Positions 29,197-38,218 of a DNA stretch of 64,000 nucleotides are shown piece by piece. Within the stretch, counting starts at the first letter, position 1. The number at the start of each line of letters is the position of its first letter. A model generated the notes under the pieces. It was not told the DNA's origin and made no database searches. It was given only the letters and a program-made list of their open reading frames with translations. Source of the stretch: Dictyobacter vulcani (GTDB lineage Bacteria; Chloroflexota; Ktedonobacteria; Ktedonobacterales; Ktedonobacteraceae); the NCBI RefSeq assembly GCF_008974265.1, contig NZ_BKZW01000001.1:3224001-3288000 (forward strand), written 5' to 3'. Made by a program: the position numbers and the translations under genes.

Positions 29197-30240
29197 TCAT
29201 GGCGATACGCGCACGGCCGTAACGCTTTCACCCACTGCTACACCATCCGCGATATCCTGATAGAAAAGCATCATAAACTCGCGGGCGCGGGCGGCTGGAA
29301 TCGGCCAGCGCTCTATTACCACTGCTCCTGCACCGGCGGCCAGAATCGCACCTGCCAGTTGTTCGGCTCGTTCATCGCGATCCTGTCCATTGGTGAGCAT
29401 ACCTGTAGCTGCGCGGGTGGGACGTTCCTCTTCGTGATAGCTGAGGAAGACCAGCGGATGTTTGGGGAGTCCCTGAAAAAGTTGCTCAAGGGCTGCCCCA
29501 TCCAGGCGTGCATTGCCGCCCAGCGCGAGGGCTGGCTCATCGTTGGAATTCATCACTGGCATTGGACCAGCATAATGTAGCACATGCGGGGCATCGGTAC
29601 TCATGCGTACCCGCATCTCCAGTTGATTGGCTTGCTGGCGATACAAAATGATGCGTGTCACAGATTCAGGCAAACCGGTACAAAGGGAAGCTACTTCTTC
29701 CTCTGCTCCTGGACGGTCGCTGGTTGGATTGACCAGGAAGAGCACCGAGAGACCCTGAGTATCACGTTTATTGGCTTTATTACGCGTCACTCGATCCAGA
29801 CTCGCGGCACGCTGGGTGCTCTCACGATCCTGTAGGAGCGAGCGGCCAACGCTAAGAGCCTGACAGAGATAGCGCCTGGACTTGTTATTATTATCAAAAA
29901 GCAATTCCCAGGGAATATCAGGAGTATTGGTGCTAATAAGCAGTGCGGAATCGAGCCGGCGTACCATTTCCTGGAGCGGGGCAGGAAGCAATGAGTCGAA
30001 AAGAAAACGGCCTAAGGAGAGCAAGGCATCATTTGTGGGTCCCGGCTTGGCAGTCTGGCGACGCCCATCACCGGTTTGACCGGCTTGAACAACCGTGTGG
30101 AGCGCACGTCGTAGCCGCTCCCGCTGGTCCGGTGTCAGGTCCGTACTATACTCCTGGCCAGTTGGGCCATCGGGAAGATCAAGACGAAACCGGTAATTTG
30201 TCTCTGTACGTATTATGCTTAATAGGGCTGGTTGTTCCAT
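29197..30240 (-). CDS. CHAT-domain protein, C-terminus frameshifted
   Basis: CHAT domains are caspase-like (C80 fold) peptidase or scaffold domains. After an N-terminal alpha-beta region (MEQPALLSIIRTETNYRFRL, IPWELLFDNNN), the fold shows SVLFLVNPTSDRPGAEEEV, a His-containing strand VLHYAGPM and LVFLSYHE. The usual catalytic His and Cys are not clearly both present: the position expected to be Cys reads LSYHEEE. The frame stops at 29197 just after GESVTAVRV. Shifting by one base near 29214-29219 restores TARARIAMISTIQEDTSW and the domain-ending FVLYGDPTQRL, at about 29115. The start at 30240 follows GGAAGAGAAG. The Clp ruin follows directly, hinting at a former CHAT-Clp unit. Confidence 0.7.
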   Translation of the reverse strand: MEQPALLSIIRTETNYRFRLDLPDGPTGQEYSTDLTPDQRERLRRALHTVVQAGQTGDGRRQTAKPGPTNDALLSLGRFLFDSLLPAPLQEMVRRLDSALLISTNTPDIPWELLFDNNNKSRRYLCQALSVGRSLLQDRESTQRAASLDRVTRNKANKRDTQGLSVLFLVNPTSDRPGAEEEVASLCTGLPESVTRIILYRQQANQLEMRVRMSTDAPHVLHYAGPMPVMNSNDEPALALGGNARLDGAALEQLFQGLPKHPLVFLSYHEEERPTRAATGMLTNGQDRDERAEQLAGAILAAGAGAVVIERWPIPAARAREFMMLFYQDIADGVAVGESVTAVRVSP

Positions 30241-30768
30241 GAATACTTCTCTTCCACAATCTTCCCGTCGATCGTAATATCTACGACTGCTACAAAAACA
30301 CACATGAGTTCTCAGCAAAAGCAGTATACGTGTCTTAACTGCAATGTGTCAATAGCTCGGATTACACGAGATGATTTTTGCTAGCATCGATATTAGACTG
30401 GGCGAGGAAAAATATACTCTATTATATCATGTATTATCAGTATCTAGTTTGTGTCCCTATGGATAGCCTCGCGACCTTTATCAGTGCAACTCTGATAGTG
30501 GTGCGTTGATTGCTGAGGGATCTTTGCCTTACTTATAGGAATAACGTACCAGGAAAGACTATCCATTATAGCATAAAACCCATGGATGACTTTGAAACGC
30601 CTCCAATGGTGGCATGATGATGAAGCAAAGCATGCTCTAATACCCAAAAGATATAAAACGATATATTCAACTTTTTCGTCGATTTCCTGACCTCCACAAT
30701 AACGCATCGCCTACCACGTCACGGCTTGATTATGGCCAAGCAAGGATATTATGAAGGGTATAAATCGA
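30241..30768. other. Intergenic spacer upstream of CHAT gene
   Basis: No credible gene. It should carry the minus-strand promoter of the CHAT gene; the IS4 element is inserted at its right end. Confidence 0.4.
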
Positions 30769-30777
30769 CCACAAGGG

Positions 30778-32289
30778 TCAATACTGTTCAAATAAGAAGA
30801 ACGACAAAATCAAGAAACTGATCTGTAGGATCGAAAGGAGGTGGCGGAGGTTCGTTGCACGACTTGCGCTTGTACTTGCGATAGAGCTTTTTGAGCACCC
30901 GAGGGTTCACGCGCAAACAGCGGAGCGGCAATACCTGAGCGGTGAGCCTCTCGCGCATCTCTTGGAGCAATCCCTCCCGCTCAGCTGGCTCGACCAGAGC
31001 CAGTTCACGCGTGGCCTCTGTAAGCACAAAGACCGCATCCGTAAAACTGAGTCGATCCGGATCAACCTGCGCTTGACAGGCGGCTTGATGCATCCAGAAG
31101 CGCACGACATAGTGCGCTAACAAGATAGCATAGACCTCCTGGCGTACTCCTTCAGGGGTACGTGAGCGCAGCACTGGTTGCTGGAGCCGTTGGTGCGTTT
31201 TGATCTCATCAAGCACGAGTTCCACTTCCCAGCGCTCATGGTAGCACTCCACCAGCTCCAGGGCTGGAGCTGTGCGGGGATTGAGCCAGGTGGTTGCCAG
31301 ACGATACACCTGATCCGGTTCCCCAAGCCGCTCATCAGTGATGCGATATTCAATCACTCGTACCAGCAAGGGTTTTTCTCCTTTCGACTGGCCACGACCA
31401 GGCGTGTAGGCGGCGAGATAGCTGCCATCGCTGAGCTGACGCAGGTAGCGATGCAGATGGTGGCTGGGCAAGGGTCCCATCACGTGAGCACCACGGTCAC
31501 GAACGGCTTGCCAGAAGGGCCGACCGGTAAATTGGGCATCATGCAGCAGGAACATGTCAGGCTCCAGCGATGCCACAATCGCTTCCGCCTGAGTGCGCTC
31601 GGTGACGGCACAGGAATCGACAACCGCATCCACGACGGCGTGACTGCCACACTCGCTCAAGAGCAACAGCCGGATTTGCGGAAAGGGTCCCGGTCCGTAT
31701 TGATTGCTGGGGCGGGCAAAGGCAGCGGCATTGGCGGGCGTATCAGCGACATCCTGTCGCGTGCCATCCAGGGCCATCAACCGCTTGCCGAAGCGTAAGG
31801 CACCGATGGTCTGTGAGGTGCACATCGGTCGGCACGCCTGGGCAAAGAGTCCACGTAAGGGGGCCGAACCCAGTTGCTGGCGACGAGCACTGATGGCCGA
31901 GCCCTGGACATGCATGGCTTTCAGTGGTACCCCCAACAGGTGGAGTGGGCGGGCGAGCCGTTCGAGGACGCGAGGAAAGGCCTCTCGGGACCACAGAGCA
32001 GATGCTAACAGAACGTAGATGATGGCGAGCATATTCAGTTTGCGTTCGCGCTCTTCCCAGGCCTGATGCTGGCTGAGCTGTTCACAGATCATCTGACGGG
32101 GGTAAACCTCTTCGATGATCTCGAAGCTGAGGTGGTGGCACATCTTGCTATCGAGATCCAAAGAGCGTAATCTATAGTGCATGAGGAATGTCCTTTTCTG
32201 CATATGAAGATTGCTATATCTTAAAGTATGCCAGAAATGGTCTTTCCTCATCGATTTTCTCCCCTTTCTTCTTATTTGAACAGTATTGA
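30778..32289 (-). mobile_element. IS4-family insertion sequence, complete, with 9-bp target duplication
   Basis: A 1512-bp element with perfect 24-bp terminal inverted repeats (ends TCAATACTGTTC...), flanked on both sides by the 9-bp direct repeat CCACAAGGG (30769-30777 and 32290-32298). One intact transposase gene fills it. The right end lies 20 bases below the stop of the DUF4097 gene. Perfect repeats and an intact gene suggest recent insertion. Confidence 0.95.
30788..32251 (-). CDS. IS4-family DDE transposase
   Basis: RNase-H-fold transposase of about 487 residues. An IS4 N-terminal domain is followed by the DDE core: first Asp in RLMALDGTRQDVAD, second in MFLLHDAQFTG, and the Y-(2)-R-(3)-E-(6)-K signature in CYHERWEVELVLDEIKTHQ. 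The start at 32251 is preferred because GGGGAG lies about 8 bases upstream; later ATGs (32203, 32182) are alternatives. The stop lies 10 bases inside the left inverted repeat boundary. The reading frame is intact, so the element may be active. Confidence 0.92.
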   Translation of the reverse strand: MRKDHFWHTLRYSNLHMQKRTFLMHYRLRSLDLDSKMCHHLSFEIIEEVYPRQMICEQLSQHQAWEERERKLNMLAIIYVLLASALWSREAFPRVLERLARPLHLLGVPLKAMHVQGSAISARRQQLGSAPLRGLFAQACRPMCTSQTIGALRFGKRLMALDGTRQDVADTPANAAAFARPSNQYGPGPFPQIRLLLLSECGSHAVVDAVVDSCAVTERTQAEAIVASLEPDMFLLHDAQFTGRPFWQAVRDRGAHVMGPLPSHHLHRYLRQLSDGSYLAAYTPGRGQSKGEKPLLVRVIEYRITDERLGEPDQVYRLATTWLNPRTAPALELVECYHERWEVELVLDEIKTHQRLQQPVLRSRTPEGVRQEVYAILLAHYVVRFWMHQAACQAQVDPDRLSFTDAVFVLTEATRELALVEPAEREGLLQEMRERLTAQVLPLRCLRVNPRVLKKLYRKYKRKSCNEPPPPPFDPTDQFLDFVVLLI

Positions 32290-32317
32290 CCACAAGGGTC
32301 GAATCTACCGTTATGCC

Positions 32318-33639
32318 TTAGCTGCTTTTTTGTACAGTGATGTTGCCACTGCCAGTTTTGAGATTGAGCCGGGCACGAGGGCCGCTGCTAATATCGTTGT
32401 TGCCAAATTCATTAATAACTCTGCCGGAGCCAGTGCTGGCGTGGAGACTGAAGGCGCTTAGATCCGGTAACATGAGATTGATGGAACCACTGCCTGTACG
32501 CATTTGATAGTCACGGGAGGGTTCAACCGATCCGGAGAAGTTGATCTGACCACTGCCCGTTTTGATGTCGGTATCCCATTCAAAGAAGCCATTGCGAGTG
32601 TAATTCTGCCACTGCCGCTTATAATGTTTCCATGGCCAATCATATCCGTGAGCTCGACGCGGCCGCTGCCGGTTTTGAGCCTGACCTCGCCATTGAGTTG
32701 TGTTCCGATGATGCGGCCGCTGCCGGTTTTGAGTCGGACCTCGCCATTGAGTTGTGTTCCGATGATGCGCCCACTGCCGGTTTGCAGATCTATGCGCCCG
32801 CTGAGATTGTCGGCTTCGATTCTCCCACTACCCGTGGACAGTATCAGTTGTCCCTGCAGGTTGTGACTTGTAAGTGAGCCACTACCAGTACGTGCCTTGA
32901 TCGAGCCATTGATATCCTGGAGGTTAATAATGCCTGAGCCATTTTTGAGCTGGATTTCACAATGTTGAGGAACCGTAATCTCCAGATCGATGGCGCGAAA
33001 GCCAAACTGAAAGGGAGTGAAGTGAATATGACTTTTAATGTTGAGCGCATCTCCACGTTGATCATAGTCCATGCGCATGTTTTTCGCTGTGACCCAGGGT
33101 CCACTGGCGCGCTTCGTGGCGCTGACCGTGACTTCGTTTTGTTCACCTTTACGGATCGAGACCGTGCCGCTGGTGTTTTGGATGTTGAGTCGCGCATATT
33201 CCTGGATCTGGAAGCTCTCCACTGGTAGCGGTGTCGTGACCACACGCCAGTTACTATAGATCACAAAGGCACCAACCAGCACCAATACAATGATAAACGG
33301 CCAGGCAAGCCCGCTACCAAGGATCCCAAAGAAATTTCCGATCACGATACCCAGGAGGAGTGCACCCAGCACCAGCATGATTGTACTGATACCATGTTGT
33401 GTATTTTGCGGTGGGCGGAGCTTTTCTCCCGCGCTCTCCTGAAACCAGCTATCATCGTAGGACGACTGATAGCTATAGCCTTCTTGATAGCTACGTTCCT
33501 GATATGGTGCCCCTGGCGGCACACTATATTGTTGCGTGGACGGTTGTTCACGGGGATCTTGATTGACGCTGTGTTCACTATTGGGGACATATCCCTGTCC
33601 TTGCGCCATTTGAGGGTCTTCCTGACTCTGGCTTTGCAT
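32318..33639 (-). pseudogene. Membrane-anchored DUF4097 beta-helix protein, frameshifted
   Basis: N-terminal 85 residues are Gln/Ser/Tyr-rich and disordered. Two transmembrane segments follow (TIMLVLGALLLGIVIGNFFG; WPFIIVLVLVGAFVIYSN), then a DUF4097-type beta-helix of repeated xTGSGxI units. The main frame leaves the repeat pattern after TLAMAS and stops at 32458. One base missing near 32587-32592 would restore FEWDTDIKTGSGQINFSGSV and the rest to a stop at 32318. The start at 33639 follows AAGGAG. The repeat region contains an exact-looking 54-bp tandem duplication. It is divergent from an ECF sigma operon. DUF4097 proteins are often linked with such signalling loci. Confidence 0.8.
32661..32768. 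repeat. 54-bp tandem duplication inside the DUF4097 gene
   Basis: Two 54-bp units (starting 32661 and 32715), nearly identical, encode the duplicated 18-residue turn RIIGTQLNGEVRLKTGSG. They add one full helical rung and keep frame. Confidence 0.85.
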
Positions 33640-33660
33640 AGTTCGGAGCTCCTTAAGACA

Positions 33661-33691
33661 TATGAAAGTATGAAAGTATGAAAGTATGAAA
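33661..33691. repeat. 8-bp microsatellite in the DUF4097 leader
   Basis: The unit TATGAAAG occurs three times in a row, plus a partial fourth copy, about 22 bases upstream of the DUF4097 start codon, in its 5' leader or promoter. Confidence 0.85.
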
Positions 33692-33880
33692 TAAAACACT
33701 ACCATAACATACGATTCAATGCGCTAAAAGTTCATGTTTGTCCCACCGTTTATTTCTGACGGGTAGGTATAGCTGAAAAGTAGTTTATATAGCATAGCCG
33801 TTTTGAACTGGCTTATCGATGTAACGTTTTCGAGGAATTCTACGACTACAATACGAGAATTTTACTAAGGAGGCCAGATA

Positions 33881-34444
33881 GTGCATGAGGCCAAACATAT
33901 GCATGATACGCCAACGCAGCATGGTTTAATCGAGCAGCTATACCAGAATTATTGGCTCTTGCTTTTAAACTCTATTTCACTGCAGATTGCTTCAAAGGAG
34001 GAAGCTGAAGATATTCTGGTAGAGGTTTTTCAGGCTGCCTATGAGAGTTCTGTGATTGCAACGCTGACTGCGCAGCAGCAACTGGCATGGCTACGTCGTA
34101 CCGCTCACAATAAAAGTGTGGACCGCTATCGCCGTAACGAGCGTTACCCGACGATCTATCTGGAGCAGTGTGCCACACAATCATTCGAGCCTGACCAACG
34201 TACACCTGAACATTTGACCATCCTGCGTGAGGAGACACGTGACTTGCAACAACAACTATTAGCGCTTCCACAGCAGCAACAAGAGTTGCTCTATCTCCGC
34301 TTTGCCGATGGACTGCACTGTAGCGAAATCGCGCTGCGCTGGCGCAAAAGCGAAGGCTCTATTCGTACCTTGCTTTCACGCACCCTCAATCGTTTGCGCA
34401 CCAACTATCGACTCCGAAAGGAGGATATCAATAATAATGAGTAA
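33881..34444 (+). CDS. ECF-type RNA polymerase sigma factor
   Basis: Sigma-70 family group 4 factor of 187 residues. Region 2 has the YWLLLLNSISLQIASKEEAE and DILVEVFQAAYES segments, and region 2.4-like WLRRTAHNKSVDRYRR. Region 4 has LLALPQQQQELLYLRFADGL, then SEIALRWRKSEGSIRTLLSR, the recognition helix. The GTG at 33881 is chosen because AAGGAGG sits 7 bases upstream; ATG at 33899 is the alternative. The gene overlaps the next by 8 bases, the usual layout for an ECF factor and its anti-sigma. Confidence 0.9.
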   Translation: MHEAKHMHDTPTQHGLIEQLYQNYWLLLLNSISLQIASKEEAEDILVEVFQAAYESSVIATLTAQQQLAWLRRTAHNKSVDRYRRNERYPTIYLEQCATQSFEPDQRTPEHLTILREETRDLQQQLLALPQQQQELLYLRFADGLHCSEIALRWRKSEGSIRTLLSRTLNRLRTNYRLRKEDINNNE

Positions 34445-35732
34445 CGATCAGTACAAACATGATGCAGCATTTACGCCCGAACAAATTGACGAACAAATTG
34501 AACAGTCCCTCCATCATCCACAGGATCAACAGGCAGATCTTGTCGACAAGCCATTTATCAATGAGCTCTCTGGAATCTACAGTGAATATAGCAGTCAACG
34601 CGACCGCATCTGGCAGCGCATTGCTGCTGGTATGGAGCAACAACCACAGGTAGTACGAAAGGATTCTCCGATGGAACAAGCGCAGAAACCTCAATCTTTT
34701 ATGCCGCCTCACCCTGCCAAACTACTGCACCGACAACGCTGGCAGGTAGCATTCTCGGTATTGGTGGCCGGTTTGATTATCGCCAGCACGCTCTGGCTTA
34801 TTAGCAGCAAAGTATCTACTTCTACGATCCCTTTATCTCCATCAGTGAATAAAGGAATAACTGATGCCGTTTGTGCTCCCTTCAATGATGCCGGCTGGCT
34901 GGCGATCTGCCATAGTGCTTATAATCAACCAATCAACCAGAGCCAGAGTATCAATACACATGTGTTTGGTAAAGTGAAATTTGCCGTTGATAGCGCCTAT
35001 ATTGATAGTAATCGGGCGATCATCAAATACACATCCACACGAGTTGCTACCAGTAAAATTTACGAGCTGATTGATCATCCTCATCTCACCATAAACCATG
35101 GTATGAAGTTTCAAGATATACAATTTGGGATGCTCACCACAACAGAGCAGCATAGTAATAAAAGCATCATCTCGTTTGAGACTCCCGATCTTACTCACCG
35201 GAGCGGTAATATCTCCTTGCAATTTATCGATGATATATTAGTTATCCAGGATTTTCCCTCAAATAATCCTCGGCGACCAGGTCCAAGTGCATTGTTAGAG
35301 ACGTACCACTTGAAATTTAACTTCAGTATAAAGATACAACCGGACTACAAGGTCGTTTCGGTACAGCAGACGCAGACTGTAGATATGGGAAAACTCACCT
35401 TTCAACGTATTATTATAACCCCAAGTGCAACGCGTCTGATCATGTCTGGGGTCAGGTCCGAAATTATGGGTACAGCGGGATTAACTCAGAAAGATCAAGG
35501 CGTGGCGGCAGCCGTATCTGGTGTGTATTTTGGTAAACGACATGTGACCTATCAGCAAGAAGTGATGATCAGGCTCTTACAGAAAAAACCACCCGTCTTT
35601 GAAATATTCTACTTTCAAGCTCTTTTTAATCAGTCTGGGCAATGGTCCTTGCATTGGCCAGACTACATGTCGAATCCCACCGGTAAACCTCCAGTGGATA
35701 CTGGCTACATTTACACGGTGGCTATAAAGTAG
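34437..35732 (+). CDS. Single-pass membrane protein, probable anti-sigma factor
   Basis: Protein of 431 residues. The N-terminal 100 residues are cytoplasmic and acidic, followed by one transmembrane helix (WQVAFSVLVAGLIIASTLWL) and a large extracytoplasmic domain of about 300 residues rich in beta strands. This is the topology of membrane anti-sigma factors, though no zinc (HxxxCxxC) motif is seen. Its start at 34437 overlaps the sigma gene's end, and AAAGGAGG lies just upstream. It probably holds the sigma factor until an envelope signal is sensed. A terminator follows. Confidence 0.75.
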   Translation: MSNDQYKHDAAFTPEQIDEQIEQSLHHPQDQQADLVDKPFINELSGIYSEYSSQRDRIWQRIAAGMEQQPQVVRKDSPMEQAQKPQSFMPPHPAKLLHRQRWQVAFSVLVAGLIIASTLWLISSKVSTSTIPLSPSVNKGITDAVCAPFNDAGWLAICHSAYNQPINQSQSINTHVFGKVKFAVDSAYIDSNRAIIKYTSTRVATSKIYELIDHPHLTINHGMKFQDIQFGMLTTTEQHSNKSIISFETPDLTHRSGNISLQFIDDILVIQDFPSNNPRRPGPSALLETYHLKFNFSIKIQPDYKVVSVQQTQTVDMGKLTFQRIIITPSATRLIMSGVRSEIMGTAGLTQKDQGVAAAVSGVYFGKRHVTYQQEVMIRLLQKKPPVFEIFYFQALFNQSGQWSLHWPDYMSNPTGKPPVDTGYIYTVAIK

Positions 35733-35778
35733 TACCACAGCGAAAAATGCATCCGATCGTTTTTTTTCTCAAAGAACG

Positions 35779-35812
35779 CGCCGTAGATAGCACATCTACG
35801 GCGTCTTATTTT
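35779..35812 (+). terminator. Terminator after the sigma/anti-sigma operon
   Basis: Perfect 10-bp stem (35779-35788 with 35794-35803), then a T-rich tail. Confidence 0.88.
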
Positions 35813-35947
35813 TATGATTAGCGCTTTCCTATATGGCGATCCTGGCTATCCTGTGAATTGGGTGGAGAATCACATTCTTTTGCATCCTCTTTAGCTTGCG
35901 GTGAGTGTTACAAAAAAGAGCTATATATTGTGAAAGGACGCGATGTT

Positions 35948-36799
35948 ATGGGTGACGAGTTATTATGGAAAGTCTCTGAAGGCGATTCGGTGAATCTCAA
36001 AAAATATGATCCCGCTTATGTGGCTTCCTCTGTCAAGCGTGAAGAAGCGGACCAGCAGCTGGCGGCACTGGGTCAGGAACTTGGTGAGCTACAAGAATTG
36101 CTGGCGGCTGCACAACACCATAGTATTTTGATGGTGTTGCAGGGTATGGATACCAGCGGCAAAGACGGAACGATCAGTCATGTCTTTTCGCAGGTCAATC
36201 CACAGGGATGTACGGTCAACTCATTTAAAGTTCCGACCCCTGAAGAGGCCGCGCACGATTTTCTCTGGCGGGTGCATAAGGTGGCTCCAGCAAAAGGTAT
36301 GCTTGGTATCTTTAATCGCTCACACTATGAAGATGTGCTGGTTGTACGTGTGCATAATCTTACTTCGGAGGATGTCTGGAGCCGTCGCTATAAAGATATC
36401 AACCATTTTGAGCGGCTGCTGACTGAAAATAATACTATCGTGCTGAAGTTTTTCTTGCATATTAGTCAGGATGAGCAGACTGCTCGCCTGCGGGCGCGAA
36501 CAGAGGAGAAGGATAAGGCCTGGAAGATCTCGGTCAGCGACTTTGCGGAGCGCAAGTACTGGGATGATTATCAAAAGGCCTATGCAGACGCTCTAAGCAA
36601 ATGCAGTACCAAAGAAGCTCCCTGGTATATTGTGCCCGCCAATCATAAATGGTACCGCAACCTGGCTATTGCCCAGACGCTGGTTGAGACGATGCGGTCC
36701 TATAAAGATGAATGGAAGCAAGAGCTTGAGGCCAGGGGGCGCGAGGAACTGGCGGCCTTGCAACAATTACGGGACCGCAAAGAAGTGACTGACCTTTAG
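35948..36799 (+). CDS. ppk2: Polyphosphate kinase 2 (class III-like)
   Basis: PPK2-family enzyme of 283 residues that moves phosphate between polyphosphate and AMP/ADP or related nucleotides. Walker A GMDTSGKDGTISHVF, lid-like FNRSHYEDVLVVRVH and Walker B-like IVLKFFLHISQDEQ are visible. The N-terminal VNLKKYDP segment is typical of the class III (AMP/ADP-phosphorylating) group. The start at 35948 is used because AAAGGA is upstream and the family usually begins here; the longer frame from 35858 is not family-like. It converges on the Y-family polymerase gene with only 10 bases between stops. A second PPK2 of another subgroup is at 43700. Confidence 0.9.
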   Translation: MGDELLWKVSEGDSVNLKKYDPAYVASSVKREEADQQLAALGQELGELQELLAAAQHHSILMVLQGMDTSGKDGTISHVFSQVNPQGCTVNSFKVPTPEEAAHDFLWRVHKVAPAKGMLGIFNRSHYEDVLVVRVHNLTSEDVWSRRYKDINHFERLLTENNTIVLKFFLHISQDEQTARLRARTEEKDKAWKISVSDFAERKYWDDYQKAYADALSKCSTKEAPWYIVPANHKWYRNLAIAQTLVETMRSYKDEWKQELEARGREELAALQQLRDRKEVTDL

Positions 36800-36809
36800 C
36801 GTTGTGTGC

Positions 36810-38069
36810 CTACAGTTTACGTGTGAGCCGACCACGGGAGCGCGCTGGCGGTGGATAATAGCTGGTTGGGGCCGTAGTGATCATATCGCCGATCCGCAAT
36901 TGCACCTGTAGATAGCGCATACCAGAACGATGATAATGGGCGAAGAGCATCAGACCATGGTGGGCGATAATATCGGCATCATCGGTATGGCGCGCCAGCA
37001 ACATCTGACCACCGATGGTTTCTTCTGTCACCGTCGTTGTTGCTTCGCCATCATCGTTCGTCTGTAGCTTACGGGTCTGGCGATGTAGCTTATTGGGCCA
37101 GAGGATCAAGGCGATAGATTGCCCTTTGAGGCGTTGCTCCCGTAAGCGTTCACTCAGATGGTCCGCCAGTTTGCGCAGCGCGCTACATGTCTCATCCGCA
37201 TCGGCCTGATGATGGAAGTGTACCCGAGCGTTCTGACTCAGCGGTGGGGCGTCCGGTATGACCAGGGTATCATCCTCTCCGATCGCTATGCGGTACAACC
37301 AGGTGCCGAGTTGACCCAGGCGCCGAACCAGTCCTTCTTCGTTCAATACGGCGACCTGGGAAAACGAGTTAATGCCAAAGTCGCGTAGATGGGCAACCAT
37401 TTCAGCTACCGCCACCGGATCAAGCTGCGGCTCACCCTTGTCCTCAACCTCATGATTCTCGCTGCCTTCACCCGTTTCTGGTAATGCCGTGGACTGCGCG
37501 GTACCGGCGGCCCGCAATTTTAAGAGAATGTTCAGTGGTAGTGTCTGTACAAAGGATGCTTCATGGCCCTGGGGCACATAGAGCACGCCCTGGCGTCCAT
37601 CGCGCCGGCTCATCAGTGCAGCCAGTTCAGCCGTCGACTTGCCATTGGCGACCCCGATCAAGGCGTTTAAGCCTAGTTCCGCGATTTCAGCGCACAGGCG
37701 CTCCGCCAGCGCGGCGGGCGAAGTAAAAGGGATTTCGCAGCCACGCAGATCTATAAAGGCATCGGAAATAGGAATAGTTTCAATGATACGTGAATAGGCG
37801 CGATAGCGATCCTTGAGCTGTTTCAGGATAGGCTGGTAATGATCATATGAGGCCGGCAAGAAGCGTGTGCGTGGAGCCATCCGATGTGCTCGGCGCAGAG
37901 GCATACCAGGTACCAGTCCTATCCGAGCGGCCGCAGGCGAAACATCGATCACCCGACCAGGCTCATTGGGCCGTCCAGTTCCTGTACCAATGATAAAGCT
38001 TTGTCCGCGCAACGACGGATCCAACTGCTCTTCCAGCGTACAGTAGAAGTGCTCGATCCGCACATGCAT
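36810..38069 (-). CDS. Y-family DNA polymerase homologue without catalytic acids (ImuB-like)
   Basis: Protein of 419 residues with the Y-polymerase layout: palm start HVRIEHFYCTLEEQ, SPAAARIGLVPGMPLRRA fingers region, ISDAFIDLRG palm motif, IGVANGKSTAELAALMSR thumb and a little-finger domain. The metal-binding residues are changed: the first Asp of HVDMD is Arg4, and the SIDEAF motif reads PISDAF, so one acid is Ser102. It should not polymerise, like ImuB, the non-catalytic partner in the mycobacterial mutasome. An upstream frame (38218-38072, MQQFQRSSSTQHILQ...) runs directly into this start in another phase and may be a real N-terminal extension lost by a one-base shift. Confidence 0.75.
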   Translation of the reverse strand: MHVRIEHFYCTLEEQLDPSLRGQSFIIGTGTGRPNEPGRVIDVSPAAARIGLVPGMPLRRAHRMAPRTRFLPASYDHYQPILKQLKDRYRAYSRIIETIPISDAFIDLRGCEIPFTSPAALAERLCAEIAELGLNALIGVANGKSTAELAALMSRRDGRQGVLYVPQGHEASFVQTLPLNILLKLRAAGTAQSTALPETGEGSENHEVEDKGEPQLDPVAVAEMVAHLRDFGINSFSQVAVLNEEGLVRRLGQLGTWLYRIAIGEDDTLVIPDAPPLSQNARVHFHHQADADETCSALRKLADHLSERLREQRLKGQSIALILWPNKLHRQTRKLQTNDDGEATTTVTEETIGGQMLLARHTDDADIIAHHGLMLFAHYHRSGMRYLQVQLRIGDMITTAPTSYYPPPARSRGRLTRKL

Positions 38070-38218
38070 AATCCCTGACGGAGCCTGGCGCGCTCAGCTG
38101 CTTGCGCTGCTTCATCCAGCTGGTCCTCGGCCGTCTGATACTGACTTTGCTCGTTCGTCACGGCTTCCGAGTCCTGCAAAATATGTTGTGTCGATGATGA
38201 TCGCTGAAATTGTTGCAT

